NCBI RefSeq assembly: GCF_021390535.1
Contig: NZ_JAJUXG010000030.1
Location: 1 to 57,935, forward strand
Source: Dyadobacter sp. CY312
Lineage (GTDB): Bacteria; Bacteroidota; Bacteroidia; Cytophagales; Spirosomataceae
DNA: 57,935 bases
Direction of reading: 5' to 3'
Shown here: in pieces, positions 1-8,106 of the stretch
Layout of the letters: the number at the start of each line of letters is the position of its first letter
Position numbering within the stretch: the stretch's first letter is position 1
Position numbers and translations under genes: made by a program
The notes under the pieces: model-generated
Database searches by the model: none
Told to the model about the DNA's origin: nothing
What the model saw: only the letters and a program-made list of their open reading frames with translations

Positions 1-56
1 GCTTTAAAATCGGGTTCGTAACTGCGACGTCCTTTGTTCGCTTTTTGACTCTCCAT
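1..56 (-). CDS. Transposase N-terminus, IS3-like OrfA (partial)
   Basis: The minus strand opens with an ATG at 56 and reads MESQKANKGRRSYEPDFKA before leaving the window. The 'RRSYEPDFKA' segment resembles the start of the helix-turn-helix OrfA of IS3-type transposases ('RRxYxxEFKA'). Only 18 complete codons are visible, so the family call rests on this motif and on the terminal sequence that follows it (57-105). It is probably the first gene of an insertion sequence lying mostly outside the window. Another HTH transposase family is possible. Confidence 0.55.
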   Translation of the reverse strand, partial: MESQKANKGRRSYEPDFK

Positions 57-105
57 TTTTGCAAAATTTATGCAAAAAAGTGTGCCGCTTTTCTAGACCA
101 CCTCA
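1..105 (-). mobile_element. End of an IS3-like insertion sequence
   Basis: Read on the minus strand from 105, the sequence begins TGAGGTGGTCTAGAAAAGCG, runs about 50 bases to the transposase start at 56 and continues out of the window. A terminus beginning 5'-TG, a G/C-rich then A-rich tip, and a short leader before OrfA are typical of IS3-family ends. The exact boundary at 105/106 is inferred. The other end, and therefore the target duplication, cannot be seen. The junction coincides with the point where the reading frame of the downstream membrane protein loses a plausible start. Confidence 0.5.
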
Positions 106-637
106 GAGTACCTTCCTGGGCAAAGGCAAGACACCCAAAACAGCTATACCATCAGATGCAGATTATCTTGATCTTTGGAAACATTTCCAGCAGGATGCAG
201 CCGATATTAAGCAGAAAATGTGGACTATTGCTTCTTTTCTGTACACAGGACTGGCATCAATACTCGGTTACCTTGTAAAGGACTATGGGATTTTAACATC
301 AAGCTGGCAAAGCCCATCAATTATTGCATTTATTTCACTTTCAGGATTTGCAGCTGCAATTTATGGCAGATTCATGCTAACCTCTTATGGCAAACACATC
401 CAGACTAGCTGGAATAGAGCCAATTACATCCGAGACAAGCACCTTATCTATCTCAATTTGGTTTGGTATCTTGGTAACCTAAAAACTACAAGTTCACAAA
501 ACAAAATTCCCAACGAAACAACGAGACTCAACATCATTTTATCGGTTTTCAAGGTATTATTTTTCATTGTCTTCGCCATTGCACTTTTCATTCTGGTCAA
601 AGCAAACGTTTGTGAATGTACAGCTACCTCAAATTAA
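106..637 (+). pseudogene. 5'-truncated small membrane protein gene
   Basis: An open frame runs through the IS boundary to a stop at 637. Upstream of the junction it has only a TTG at 59 (inside the IS end) and no ATG before an internal Met at about 220. Downstream of 106 the protein looks real: a charged stretch, a hydrophobic segment around 'WTIASFLYTGLASILGYLV', a second around 'PSIIAFISLSGFAAAIYG', a polar region, and a C-terminal hydrophobic segment 'VLFFIVFAIALFILV'. I do not recognise the family with confidence; the topology resembles small three-TM bacterial membrane proteins. The natural N-terminus appears to have been replaced by the IS, though expression from the TTG or an internal start cannot be excluded. 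Confidence 0.5.
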
Positions 638-783
638 AAAAACAGCCATCACACTCACGCTGTCCAAGCATGAGAAGCCCATCCAACTCCCAAAATCATC
701 AATTTATGTGATTGCCGAACCCTGGCGGTTTATGGAAATTTGGTCATACTTAACCAAAACCACGTAATTCTACCTACACATAT

Positions 784-809
784 ACCCGGTTCACGGTATT
801 GAACCGGGT
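784..809. terminator. Perfect 10-bp hairpin between genes
   Basis: ACCCGGTTCA (784-793) and TGAACCGGGT (800-809) pair perfectly around a 6-base loop. There is no U-run on either side, so termination is uncertain. It sits about 150 bases after the truncated membrane-protein gene and about 80 bases before the next start. Confidence 0.35.
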
Positions 810-892
810 TATAGTTAAAACCAACTTTGTATAGTATCCGCACGCCGGATATTTACCCTGCACATTTTCTCACTTTACTAAAATTCTGGATT

Positions 893-2884
893 ATGAAACG
901 TATTTTACTTTTATTCGTACTATTCAATTTTGTAGTCAAAAACAATTGTCTGGCGCAAAATGTTTATGCCGTGTATGCCACAGAACCATCAGGTATTGTT
1001 TTATCACCTAATACTTATAGTATACCCAATACGGTCACTATCAAATCAGGTCAAAGAATAAAACTTAATGGGCAATACGAATATAGTGTTGCTAAATGGT
1101 ATGGAGAAGGACTTCCATCCGATGGCTCTGATTTTTACAATACTTACATTACCCCAATTAATAGTAGCACAGAAAACATCACATTAACATACAAAGTAAA
1201 CAATAGTAATACCAATGCGATTATTGTCACTGTTCTCCCTGCAGTCGGAGTAATTGATCCAGCAATTAGTGCTTCAACATATTGCACAGTTAATCCATTA
1301 TTGACTGCAACCAGATGTAACGGGATTGTCAAATGGTATAAAAAACAGGGAAACGGTGCTTGGGAGCCATATGTAAAAGTACTCATTCCCGGTGCCGAAG
1401 GTAATACTTATCAAATCACAGCCACCGGCGATTATTGTGCCACTTGTACTGTTGCAGGAGTAGAAAGTTTTGGCAGTGAAACGATAAGCTCCGATGGTGT
1501 CCAACCTTTTGTCTCTGTGAACTCTACTGAGCCTAACACAAATATTTGCATGTGGTCGGATCGAACAGTACAGGCAACAGGTTCAGGTTTAGAAGCCGGA
1601 ACTCTTACCTGGTTTGAAAAAATAGGCACAGACCCGGCAACCGAAATTGGCTCAGGAACTTCAAAAAATGTAGAAATCACCAACCTAAATACGAGTTATT
1701 ATGCCCAACTCGCCGTATCCGGTTGTCCACTAAAAACCAGTTCAACCTATACTTTTACCGTTCAGGAGCCAACTATATTGGCCAATTCAGGACAACGGAC
1801 TTTTAAAGCACATGTCCAAAGCCTGAATGTACTGACAGACGATAACTGTCAGCTACTTGCAGGCTTTGCTCCCGGGCTTAACAATAATGACGTAAACGTT
1901 ATGCTCGGTAAAAACCTGACAGTAAAAGTGTCAAGGGACAACTCCATAAAATTGTACAATTCCCAACCTTATTTACAACGCCATTTTGATTTTGAGCCTC
2001 AAAACCCGTCAGAAGCTGTAGACGCTTGGTACTCTATAAAAATGTATTTCACCCAGGCCGATTTCGATGCTTTTAATGCGGTAAGCTCTGTGAAACTTCC
2101 GTCGAACAGTACGCCCGAAGAGCAAAGCAAGCTAACCAACCTAAGGATATGGCAGGTACACGGAACTCCACTGACAATTCCCGCTACCCCAGCCAATTAT
2201 TCGGGTGGCCCGGCTACCGACTATGGTTGTGTTGCCTGTAGAAGTTCGAATTGGAATGAAGCAAAAAACTGTTGGGAAGTGCATCTTAACACGCAGGGCT
2301 TCTCCGGCTTCTTTGTCACCACCGAAGGTGCCACAGCCCTCCCCGTAACCCTCATCAATTTCAAAGCCCAAAAACAGGAAAACGCAGTAACCTTAACCTG
2401 GCAGACCACCGAAGAAACCAATAGCGACCGGTTTGAGATTGAGCACAGTGTAAATTCAAAACAATGGGTTAACATTGGTTCGGTAGTTTCTCATAGAGAA
2501 AGCAACTCTCTTCAAAACTATACACACACTCATTTGACTCCTGTTACAGGTGAAAATTTGTACCGGCTTAAAATGATAGACCGTGCGACGGACCGCCAGG
2601 ATGGTAGTTTTGCGTACTCCAGAATTGTTTCTGTAAAGATGGATGCCCGCTCAGACATAAGCTTGTACCCCAATCCTGGGTATGAAAATGTCACAGTCAC
2701 GAGTAAGATTCCCGTTTCGGCTTACAAGCTCGTTTCGGCAACCGGACAAGTTATAAAGGAAAAACAGGAGCAAAATCAGAGCTTGATTCACGTTCCGCTT
2801 GCCAAGGTTCCTCCAGGAATATATGTCATGCAGTTGTCTCTTCAAAACGGGCAAGTCGAATATCGCAAGCTGGTTGTTCAATAG
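893..2884 (+). CDS. T9SS-sorted secreted protein with Ig/FnIII-like domains
   Basis: The ATG at 893 is preferred to the upstream in-frame start at 827 because it places a signal peptide (MKRILLLFVLFNFVV, ending near 'CLAQ') at the N-terminus of a 663-residue protein. The middle is built of beta-rich Ig-like modules with Cys pairs. It is followed by an FnIII-like module starting near 'LPVTLINFKAQKQENAVTLT' (about residue 480), the form that typically precedes T9SS sorting domains. The last ~70 residues ('SLYPNPGYENVTV' to 'YRKLVVQ') match a type A T9SS C-terminal sorting domain. The protein is therefore predicted to cross the outer membrane by T9SS and remain cell-attached or be released. No catalytic motif is seen; an adhesin or structural role is inference. 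Confidence 0.85.
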   Translation: MKRILLLFVLFNFVVKNNCLAQNVYAVYATEPSGIVLSPNTYSIPNTVTIKSGQRIKLNGQYEYSVAKWYGEGLPSDGSDFYNTYITPINSSTENITLTYKVNNSNTNAIIVTVLPAVGVIDPAISASTYCTVNPLLTATRCNGIVKWYKKQGNGAWEPYVKVLIPGAEGNTYQITATGDYCATCTVAGVESFGSETISSDGVQPFVSVNSTEPNTNICMWSDRTVQATGSGLEAGTLTWFEKIGTDPATEIGSGTSKNVEITNLNTSYYAQLAVSGCPLKTSSTYTFTVQEPTILANSGQRTFKAHVQSLNVLTDDNCQLLAGFAPGLNNNDVNVMLGKNLTVKVSRDNSIKLYNSQPYLQRHFDFEPQNPSEAVDAWYSIKMYFTQADFDAFNAVSSVKLPSNSTPEEQSKLTNLRIWQVHGTPLTIPATPANYSGGPATDYGCVACRSSNWNEAKNCWEVHLNTQGFSGFFVTTEGATALPVTLINFKAQKQENAVTLTWQTTEETNSDRFEIEHSVNSKQWVNIGSVVSHRESNSLQNYTHTHLTPVTGENLYRLKMIDRATDRQDGSFAYSRIVSVKMDARSDISLYPNPGYENVTVTSKIPVSAYKLVSATGQVIKEKQEQNQSLIHVPLAKVPPGIYVMQLSLQNGQVEYRKLVVQ

Positions 2885-2902
2885 CGGACTTTTCGCCCCA
2901 AC

Positions 2903-2930
2903 TTCCCGGAGAGCCACGGCTTTCCGGGAA
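2903..2930 (+). terminator. Stem-loop after the T9SS protein gene
   Basis: Starting 18 bases after the stop, TTCCCGGAGAGCC (2903-2915) pairs with GGCTTTCCGGGAA (2918-2930), with one G-U wobble, and 'TATTTACT' follows. It is a plausible intrinsic terminator, though the U-run is weak. Confidence 0.55.
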
Positions 2931-2945
2931 TATTTACTCAAACAA

Positions 2946-3047
2946 ATGAAAGACATGCGATTGAAAAAACGAAAAATAGAATTGATCTGGCTTGTCGTAT
3001 CACTCCTGGCCATTCTGGTTGCTATTGTTGGATTATTGAGGTTATAA
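2946..3047 (+). CDS. Possible 33-residue single-pass membrane peptide
   Basis: The ATG at 2946 gives MKDMRLKKRKIELIWLVVSL continuing into a hydrophobic helix and ending '...VGLLRL'. A short basic N-terminus followed by about 20 hydrophobic residues is what a small membrane peptide looks like. The frame lies just after the terminator-like hairpin and about 65 bases before the response-regulator gene. A chance ORF is possible, but the amino-acid pattern is not random-looking. Confidence 0.4.
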   Translation: MKDMRLKKRKIELIWLVVSLLAILVAIVGLLRL

Positions 3048-3071
3048 ATTTACTTAACGGTATCGTTTATT

Positions 3072-3106
3072 GGCGGTTACATGTGTATTTTTAGTTAACA
3101 ACCGCC
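3072..3106. promoter_or_regulatory. Inverted repeat in front of the response-regulator gene
   Basis: GGCGGTT (3072-3078) and AACCGCC (3100-3106) form a 7-bp inverted repeat with a 21-base spacer that ends 6 bases before the ATG at 3113. It could be an operator or a leader hairpin that masks the start. There is no direct evidence of function. Confidence 0.3.
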
Positions 3107-3112
3107 CACATT

Positions 3113-3730
3113 ATGAACAAATTACTCATCATCGACGATCATAAAATTTTTACTGACGGTATTCGCTTCCTGATTGAACACACCACTGATTTGAAAGTTG
3201 TAGGTGTTTTACATACCGGACGTAGTGTAATTCCATTTCTTGAAAATTGTAATTCGGATATAGTCCTGCTGGATATTGATCTACCTGACATCACGGGCTT
3301 CGAAGTTGCTTCGCTTATCAAAAAATCGCATCCTTCAATAAAAATCCTGGCACTCTCCATGTTGGACGATATTACTTCAATAGAGAAAATGCTAAATATT
3401 GGAGCCAACGGGTTTTGTCTTAAAAGTGGAGGTTGGGACGAAGTTTCGACTGCGATACAAACATTGCGTACTGGCGGCACCTACCTGCCGCATGGTTATC
3501 TCCGACGCCTGATCGGAAAACAGGATAAAATCTCCGAAAGCCGGCTTACCAGTCGTGAAACAGAAATAATTACATTGATTTGCGAAGGAATTACCAGTGC
3601 TGATATTGCTTCAAAATTGTACCTGAGTATACGAACTGTTGAAACGCATCGCAGGAATATTTATCTGAAACTTAATGTACACAACAATGTAGAGTTGATG
3701 CACTATGCAAAAAAACATCTGATCATTTAA
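3113..3730 (+). CDS. NarL/FixJ-type response regulator
   Basis: This 205-residue protein has an intact receiver followed by a LuxR-type helix-turn-helix. The receiver shows the acidic pair D8/D9, the phospho-acceptor D54 in 'IVLLDIDLPD' and the conserved K104 in 'GFCLKSGG'. The HTH begins 'LTSRETEIITLICEGIT' (about residue 144) and carries the recognition segment 'LYLSIRTVETHRRNIYLKL'. It is a phosphorylation-dependent transcription factor. No histidine kinase lies next to it, so it is an orphan whose kinase must be encoded elsewhere. Its complete active site contrasts with the two degenerate LuxR proteins at 56-57.6 kb. Confidence 0.9.
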   Translation: MNKLLIIDDHKIFTDGIRFLIEHTTDLKVVGVLHTGRSVIPFLENCNSDIVLLDIDLPDITGFEVASLIKKSHPSIKILALSMLDDITSIEKMLNIGANGFCLKSGGWDEVSTAIQTLRTGGTYLPHGYLRRLIGKQDKISESRLTSRETEIITLICEGITSADIASKLYLSIRTVETHRRNIYLKLNVHNNVELMHYAKKHLII

Positions 3731-3886
3731 CTTCTTCCTTAATTCCGGAGACAGCCAGGCTCAATCTTTGAAGTAACCCTGTAATTCCACTTTAGCAACC
3801 TACATTTTCATCAAAATCCAATCCTCTTACAACCTCGCAGACAAATCCTGTGTCTGAAAGTTAAACTGACCCTTATAACCCGATTT

Positions 3887-4264
3887 ATGAAAATAATTTA
3901 CTTCTGGCTCCTAATTTTTGTGTTTCTGTCTGCGTGTAAAGACAAAACGCCTTCTTCTGGTTCTGATGTGGAAGCTTGCGGGGTGAAAGATCCGATTCGC
4001 AATTTATCCTGGCTGAAAAATAAGATTGACGAAGCAAAAGATGAAAATCAGGAAAATATCCTGACCGTGACGATGGTAACCGTCCGTGAAAAACAAGTGA
4101 TCAACTACTATCTTTCCTATATGTCGTGTATCGGATGTGTCAGCTACAATTGCGATGGCACTCCATTTGACATGGGGAGCCTGACCGACGCTGAACGAAT
4201 GGCATATCAGAAAAATATCTGGGGAGATTCGAAAGAAAGAGTGGTTTTATGGCCACAAAAATAG
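3887..4264 (+). CDS. Small lipoprotein, unknown function
   Basis: A 125-residue protein. The N-terminus has a hydrophobic signal and the lipobox 'LSAC' with Cys17 as the predicted acylated residue. Behind it come several Cys ('VEACGVKDP', 'YMSCIGCVSYNCDG') that could form disulfides in the periplasm. No known domain was recognised. It is monocistronic, with a strong terminator directly after it. Confidence 0.75.
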   Translation: MKIIYFWLLIFVFLSACKDKTPSSGSDVEACGVKDPIRNLSWLKNKIDEAKDENQENILTVTMVTVREKQVINYYLSYMSCIGCVSYNCDGTPFDMGSLTDAERMAYQKNIWGDSKERVVLWPQK

Positions 4265-4266
4265 CC

Positions 4267-4317
4267 ATAAATCAACAAAAAGAGGACCTGTTTGAGATCC
4301 TCTTTTTGTTGATTTAT
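4267..4317. terminator. Strong bidirectional terminator
   Basis: A perfect 20-bp stem: positions 4267-4286 (A-rich 5' arm ending AGAGGA) pair with 4298-4317 (TCCTCTTTTTGTTGATTTAT), with an 11-base loop. The A-rich and U-rich arms let it terminate in both directions. It separates the convergent genes at 3887-4264 (+) and 4324-4845 (-). Confidence 0.85.
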
Positions 4318-4323
4318 ATTGTC

Positions 4324-4845
4324 TTATGCAAAAAAGCTTGGACGCTGAAGGTAACCAGGCTGCCAGCTGGAATCTCTCCTGCGTAATGCACGCGCGGCTG
4401 TCAACACTTCATTTAGCCTTTCCTGCTGATCACTGATAGGATCCTGACTATGAAAATATTGTCCGATCATTTCCCATTCGAACGTATCGTTTTTACTATC
4501 GTAAATTCCAACCGGAATCCGGTTCCCGTCAGTCATCAAAATGGCCATTGTAGATTGCGCTTCCTCCTGTGAGGAGCATCCAACATGATGGTACTGCCCG
4601 TTTAACGTGTACAGTACAGAATAACTGTTTTTATAAACTTCGTTTTGTCCTGAAAACCTAGCCTTGCTATTTTCCTTTTTAGAATGCCCGCCTTCCAGAA
4701 AATTTCCTCCCAAAGGAGCAACCGGACGTGATAGTGCTGCAAATACCTCAGAATACTTATTGGTGTACTCTGAAATAAATCCTTGTATAGAACTCCTCAA
4801 TTCCATTAGAGGCGATCTGCTGATGTGTTTTTGTATCTGTGTCAT
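4324..4845 (-). CDS. Hypothetical protein
   Basis: The frame is open from 4977, but the ATG at 4845 (MTQIQKHISRSPLMELRSSI...) is preferred. The upstream extension is rich in aromatic residues and looks like translated AT-rich leader, not protein. The 173-residue product is soluble with no signal peptide or membrane segment. It has a Gly/Lys-rich linker ('GGNFLEGGHSKKENSKARFSG') and a C-terminal half beginning 'YSVLYTLNGQYHHVGCSSQE'. No family is recognised. It uses the terminator at 4267-4317. Confidence 0.6.
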   Translation of the reverse strand: MTQIQKHISRSPLMELRSSIQGFISEYTNKYSEVFAALSRPVAPLGGNFLEGGHSKKENSKARFSGQNEVYKNSYSVLYTLNGQYHHVGCSSQEEAQSTMAILMTDGNRIPVGIYDSKNDTFEWEMIGQYFHSQDPISDQQERLNEVLTAARALRRRDSSWQPGYLQRPSFFA

Positions 4846-5445
4846 AATTTTTTGCGTATTAATTAGTATGTGCATTTTAGAAAAGGAGCCAGAAGAAGTT
4901 GTGTAAAAGCTAAAAGGGAAAATATCGATATAATACAACCCCATCATCCCCTTCCCTCTAATCACCCTTTCGAACAATGTTCTGGAATCTTCCGAACATT
5001 AGTCCTTGTGTTCTTTAAATAGTTATGTGTATGTTTTTAATTAATTTACCTGATCTCACTTTCAATCCAGCTAACTACTAAAAAACAAACATTGTTTATC
5101 AATAGTTTACAAAACAACAATTTAAAACAATGATCTCAAAAAATTCTTTAACACTTCAATACATTAATTAGAATAATACAATTATGAAATACATATAAAC
5201 AAAATACAGATCCCGGCTACCGGAATAATTTCACTACTGAAACATCCATATCACCAATATGATATACTGGAATAGTTACACAACACCATTTAAAATACTG
5301 ATGTGATGGTTTCAGCTGGATTTTGCAAAAATCCTCTGATTTTTAAAATCTGATCGTTCAGAAAACATTGGCAACAAAACAACTAAAATTATAGTTATAT
5401 GAGCGATTTGGTGTATGTTTGCCCTCTCAAAGACTCCGGCAGCAG
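4846..5445. other. AT-rich divergent intergenic region
   Basis: About 600 bases between divergent genes (hypothetical protein on minus, CarboxypepD_reg-like protein on plus). It is strongly AT-rich and no ORF with plausible protein character was found. The only regulatory hint is TATGTTTG at 5414-5421, which fits the Bacteroidota -7 element TAnnTTTG and lies about 25 bases before the ATG at 5446. No convincing -33 TTTG was found at the usual distance. Confidence 0.35.
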
Positions 5446-6669
5446 ATGATCATACATAGAAAACAGCTTCTTACTATTCTTTTAATACTTCTTTCGTTTG
5501 CAGGAATTGCTCAAAATAAGCTGGTGACGGGAAGGGTGGCCGATGCTACAACCAATGAACCACTCGAATTTGTGACCATTTTCATCACCAATACAACCAT
5601 GGGTACAACCACGGATGAGAAAGGTAGTTTTTCAATATCTCTTCCTCCTGGCCGTTATGAGATGGTGGTGTCAATGGTTGGTTACGGACCCATTGTGCAC
5701 CCAATTGAAGTTACGCCTGAGAAATCGCCACAAGCCATACTATTCAAACTAACTCAAACTGAAACGGCGCTAAACTCTGTATCGGTAAAAGCCAAACGTG
5801 ATCCGTCCTGGTACGACAATCTGGAACTTTTTAAGACAAACTTTCTTGGACGAAGTGAAGTAGCTTCGCAATGCAAATTGACTAATCCGGAAAACCTGAT
5901 CATTGTTTTTGACCCCGTAAATGGCACTTTGAAAGTGGAATCCAAAGATCTGATGGTGATCGAAAATCCAGTTTTGGGTTATAAAGTATCCTATTTGCTG
6001 GTCGAATTCAACTACGACCTCAATCAAAAATATGTGAGTTATTTAGGCTACCCCCGTTTTGAACCTCTGAAAGGAAGTAAGGCCAAACAGAAACGATGGG
6101 AGAAAAACAGACTGAAAGCATACAACGGTTCTGCCATGCACTTCGTGAGAACTTTGCGACAACAAAAACTGGAAGAAGAAGGATATAATCTGCGACGACT
6201 GATTAGAATCCCTAACCCAGACCGACCTTCGGAAGAGGAATTTGCCGAGGCTCGAAGGCAATTATATGCTCTGGGTAATAGCACCACACTCACTGAAAAC
6301 CATCCTTTGAATAAGATCCTTGCAAAAACCAGTTTGCCAAAAATATTGGAAAAATTAGATACTACCCGTGTCTCTTACAGCGAATATATTTCGGAACGAG
6401 GCGATGATGTCAGTCTCTCATTTGATGGTTATTTTCAGATCGTTTACACGGGCGAGAAAGAAGAGCCCGCTTATGTTGCTGCATCCAGTCCTTTCAGAAA
6501 ACGCCAGCCAACATACCAGACATCCGTTGTTTCAATGAAGGAAAAGCAGGTACTATTGGAAACGTCAGGCAGTATTTCCGATCCGCTTGCGCTTGTTTTT
6601 GAAGATTATTGGGGATGGGAAAAAGTGGGCGATATGTTGCCGCTGGATTACGAACCTGGTAAAGAATAA
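5446..6669 (+). CDS. Exported CarboxypepD_reg-like domain protein
   Basis: The ATG at 5446 (not the TTG at 5419) gives a 407-residue protein with a signal peptide (hydrophobic 'LLTILLILLSFAGIAQ'). Residues about 26-105 form a carboxypeptidase-regulatory-like beta-sandwich ('VTGRVADATTNEPLEFVTIF', 'GTTTDEKGSFSISLPPGRYE', 'VVSMVGYG'), the module that in SusC proteins precedes the plug. Here no TonB-dependent barrel follows; the remaining ~300 residues are a largely polar region of unknown fold. It is probably periplasmic or envelope-associated. It stands alone between a long AT-rich leader and a convergent gene. Confidence 0.75.
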   Translation: MIIHRKQLLTILLILLSFAGIAQNKLVTGRVADATTNEPLEFVTIFITNTTMGTTTDEKGSFSISLPPGRYEMVVSMVGYGPIVHPIEVTPEKSPQAILFKLTQTETALNSVSVKAKRDPSWYDNLELFKTNFLGRSEVASQCKLTNPENLIIVFDPVNGTLKVESKDLMVIENPVLGYKVSYLLVEFNYDLNQKYVSYLGYPRFEPLKGSKAKQKRWEKNRLKAYNGSAMHFVRTLRQQKLEEEGYNLRRLIRIPNPDRPSEEEFAEARRQLYALGNSTTLTENHPLNKILAKTSLPKILEKLDTTRVSYSEYISERGDDVSLSFDGYFQIVYTGEKEEPAYVAASSPFRKRQPTYQTSVVSMKEKQVLLETSGSISDPLALVFEDYWGWEKVGDMLPLDYEPGKE

Positions 6670-6744
6670 CAGTATAAAGCAAACCGTCAGAAAGTTTTAG
6701 TTCACAGTTGGTATTGCTGCTTTTAAATTCACAAGTTTTTCAAA

Positions 6745-7020
6745 TCAGTAAATTGCTATCACTGATTTGCTGACCACAATGCGTGTGTTTGCCAGAGAAT
6801 CGTTAACGGCAGTTTCACAGGCTAATACCATTTCTCCATCAATTTCTACATCGCAGGAGCCACAGCTTCCCATGCTGCTGCACAGGCCAAAATCGGCAAG
6901 ATTAAAACGATCTGAAATCAAAGTCATAAGGGAATGATACTGACTGCGGGAAGTTTGGATCCGAAATTCTTCCGAGCCTATCACGAGCGTAAAGTGGATC
7001 GTTTTCGTTTCCATGCCCAA
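6745..7020 (-). CDS. Small [2Fe-2S] ferredoxin-like protein
   Basis: A 91-residue protein with C47-x5-C53-x2-C56-x11-C68, in the context 'FGLCSSMGSCGSCDVEIDGE'. This spacing and the 'GxCGxC' signature match plant-type [2Fe-2S] domains, especially those of the small subunit of xanthine dehydrogenase/aldehyde oxidase-type enzymes. It stops after one [2Fe-2S] domain; the second four-helix cluster domain of those subunits is absent, so it is a stand-alone electron carrier. No oxidoreductase partner is adjacent. A start at Met3 is equally possible. Confidence 0.75.
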   Translation of the reverse strand: MGMETKTIHFTLVIGSEEFRIQTSRSQYHSLMTLISDRFNLADFGLCSSMGSCGSCDVEIDGEMVLACETAVNDSLANTRIVVSKSVIAIY

Positions 7021-7051
7021 TTTCTGAAATTTAGAATCCGACCAAAACTGC

Positions 7052-7738
7052 TTATCGACTTATCTTAAAACCAACTTCCAAGGCCAGTACTCCAAACTTT
7101 TCGGATTTACTTTTTCCGAGATTACCCTTAAGTTTATTCAGTAACCCTACATCATAACGCAGATTCAGCGACATTCTATCAAGTTTATAGCTAATTTCTA
7201 ATGGCACCATTGGCACCAGTCTTTTGTAATAACGGTTAACCACAAAGGATGACTCCACCGGTACACCATAGCCATACGTGTCGGGCATGCGAGAAATGGA
7301 TACCACCATTGCCTGCAAGCCCAGCCCGGCGCCAAGAGAAAGACGATTTACCAGATCATAATGTATCAGCGTCCCTAATCCCACCGTATAGTCGGAAGAC
7401 CAAGATTGAAAATTACCCATATAAGCGCCTGCTCCGTCTCTGATATCTATCGGGTCATCCCAGTAGGTCAATTTCTGCAAATTCGCATAGGGTTTCAAAT
7501 GGAGCCCCTTACCTATCGGAATAATTACGGACACACTCGTTCCCACACCACCAATAAGTAACTTAGGAGATGTATCCTTGTTATAACCCAAAACCGGAAA
7601 CACTGATTTGGCTGAACCAGCGGTTGGAATATAACAGTTCACACTGGCGTTCACATACCACTCCATTGGTTTCTCCTGGGCAGTTAAATTAAAAAAGGAA
7701 AGAGTAAATATTATGAGTAATGTTATTTGCCTCGTCAT
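7052..7738 (-). CDS. Outer-membrane beta-barrel-like protein
   Basis: A 228-residue protein with an N-terminal signal peptide ('ITLLIIFTLSFFNLTAQ'). Alternating hydrophobic/polar strands and a C-terminal strand ending in 'LALEVGFKISR' are typical of small Bacteroidota outer-membrane barrels. Its start overlaps the stop of the upstream lipoprotein gene by four bases (ATGA at 7735-7738), so the two are translationally coupled. Function is unknown. Confidence 0.7.
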   Translation of the reverse strand: MTRQITLLIIFTLSFFNLTAQEKPMEWYVNASVNCYIPTAGSAKSVFPVLGYNKDTSPKLLIGGVGTSVSVIIPIGKGLHLKPYANLQKLTYWDDPIDIRDGAGAYMGNFQSWSSDYTVGLGTLIHYDLVNRLSLGAGLGLQAMVVSISRMPDTYGYGVPVESSFVVNRYYKRLVPMVPLEISYKLDRMSLNLRYDVGLLNKLKGNLGKSKSEKFGVLALEVGFKISR

Positions 7739-8064
7739 ACTTTAAGAAACTTTTTGGTGTAAACGACGGCGTTCTTTTTCAAAACAACAACATAACTCCC
7801 TTTTGGACTAGAACTGAGATCAACGGAAAAACTATGCTTCGAATCACCAGCCGAAACATTTTCTTCAAGAACAATATTGGCCTTAGGGTCAAAAATCTGA
7901 ATCAGGTAGGCACTCAATTCAGTATTTTGTACATGAATGTTAAGACTACTAGACGTAGGACTAGGGTAAGGAATTACTACTAAAACACCTTCCGGGTCTA
8001 CAGTGGGGATTTTACTACATGCCGCCAGCAAGATAAAAGACAAAAACAGATAACGAAATCTCAT
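7735..8064 (-). CDS. Lipoprotein with a sorting-domain-like fold
   Basis: A 109-residue protein with lipobox 'LAAC' (Cys16). The mature part is almost entirely a domain similar to T9SS type A C-terminal domains: 'YPSPTSSSLNIHVQN', then 'IQIFDPKANIVLEENVSAG', and a terminal 'KGSYVVVLKKNAVVYTKKFL'. Such a domain normally follows a large passenger; here it follows a lipid anchor directly. Four-base overlap with the barrel gene suggests a co-expressed pair. Confidence 0.7.
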   Translation of the reverse strand: MRFRYLFLSFILLAACSKIPTVDPEGVLVVIPYPSPTSSSLNIHVQNTELSAYLIQIFDPKANIVLEENVSAGDSKHSFSVDLSSSPKGSYVVVLKKNAVVYTKKFLKV

Positions 8065-8106
8065 AAAAAGTAGCCTATTGTGAATATTCAGATACGACGT
8101 TCAGGA

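Noticed and set aside
827..892. Upstream in-frame start for the first T9SS protein
   Set aside because: It would put 22 residues before a good signal peptide; the ATG at 893 is the better start.
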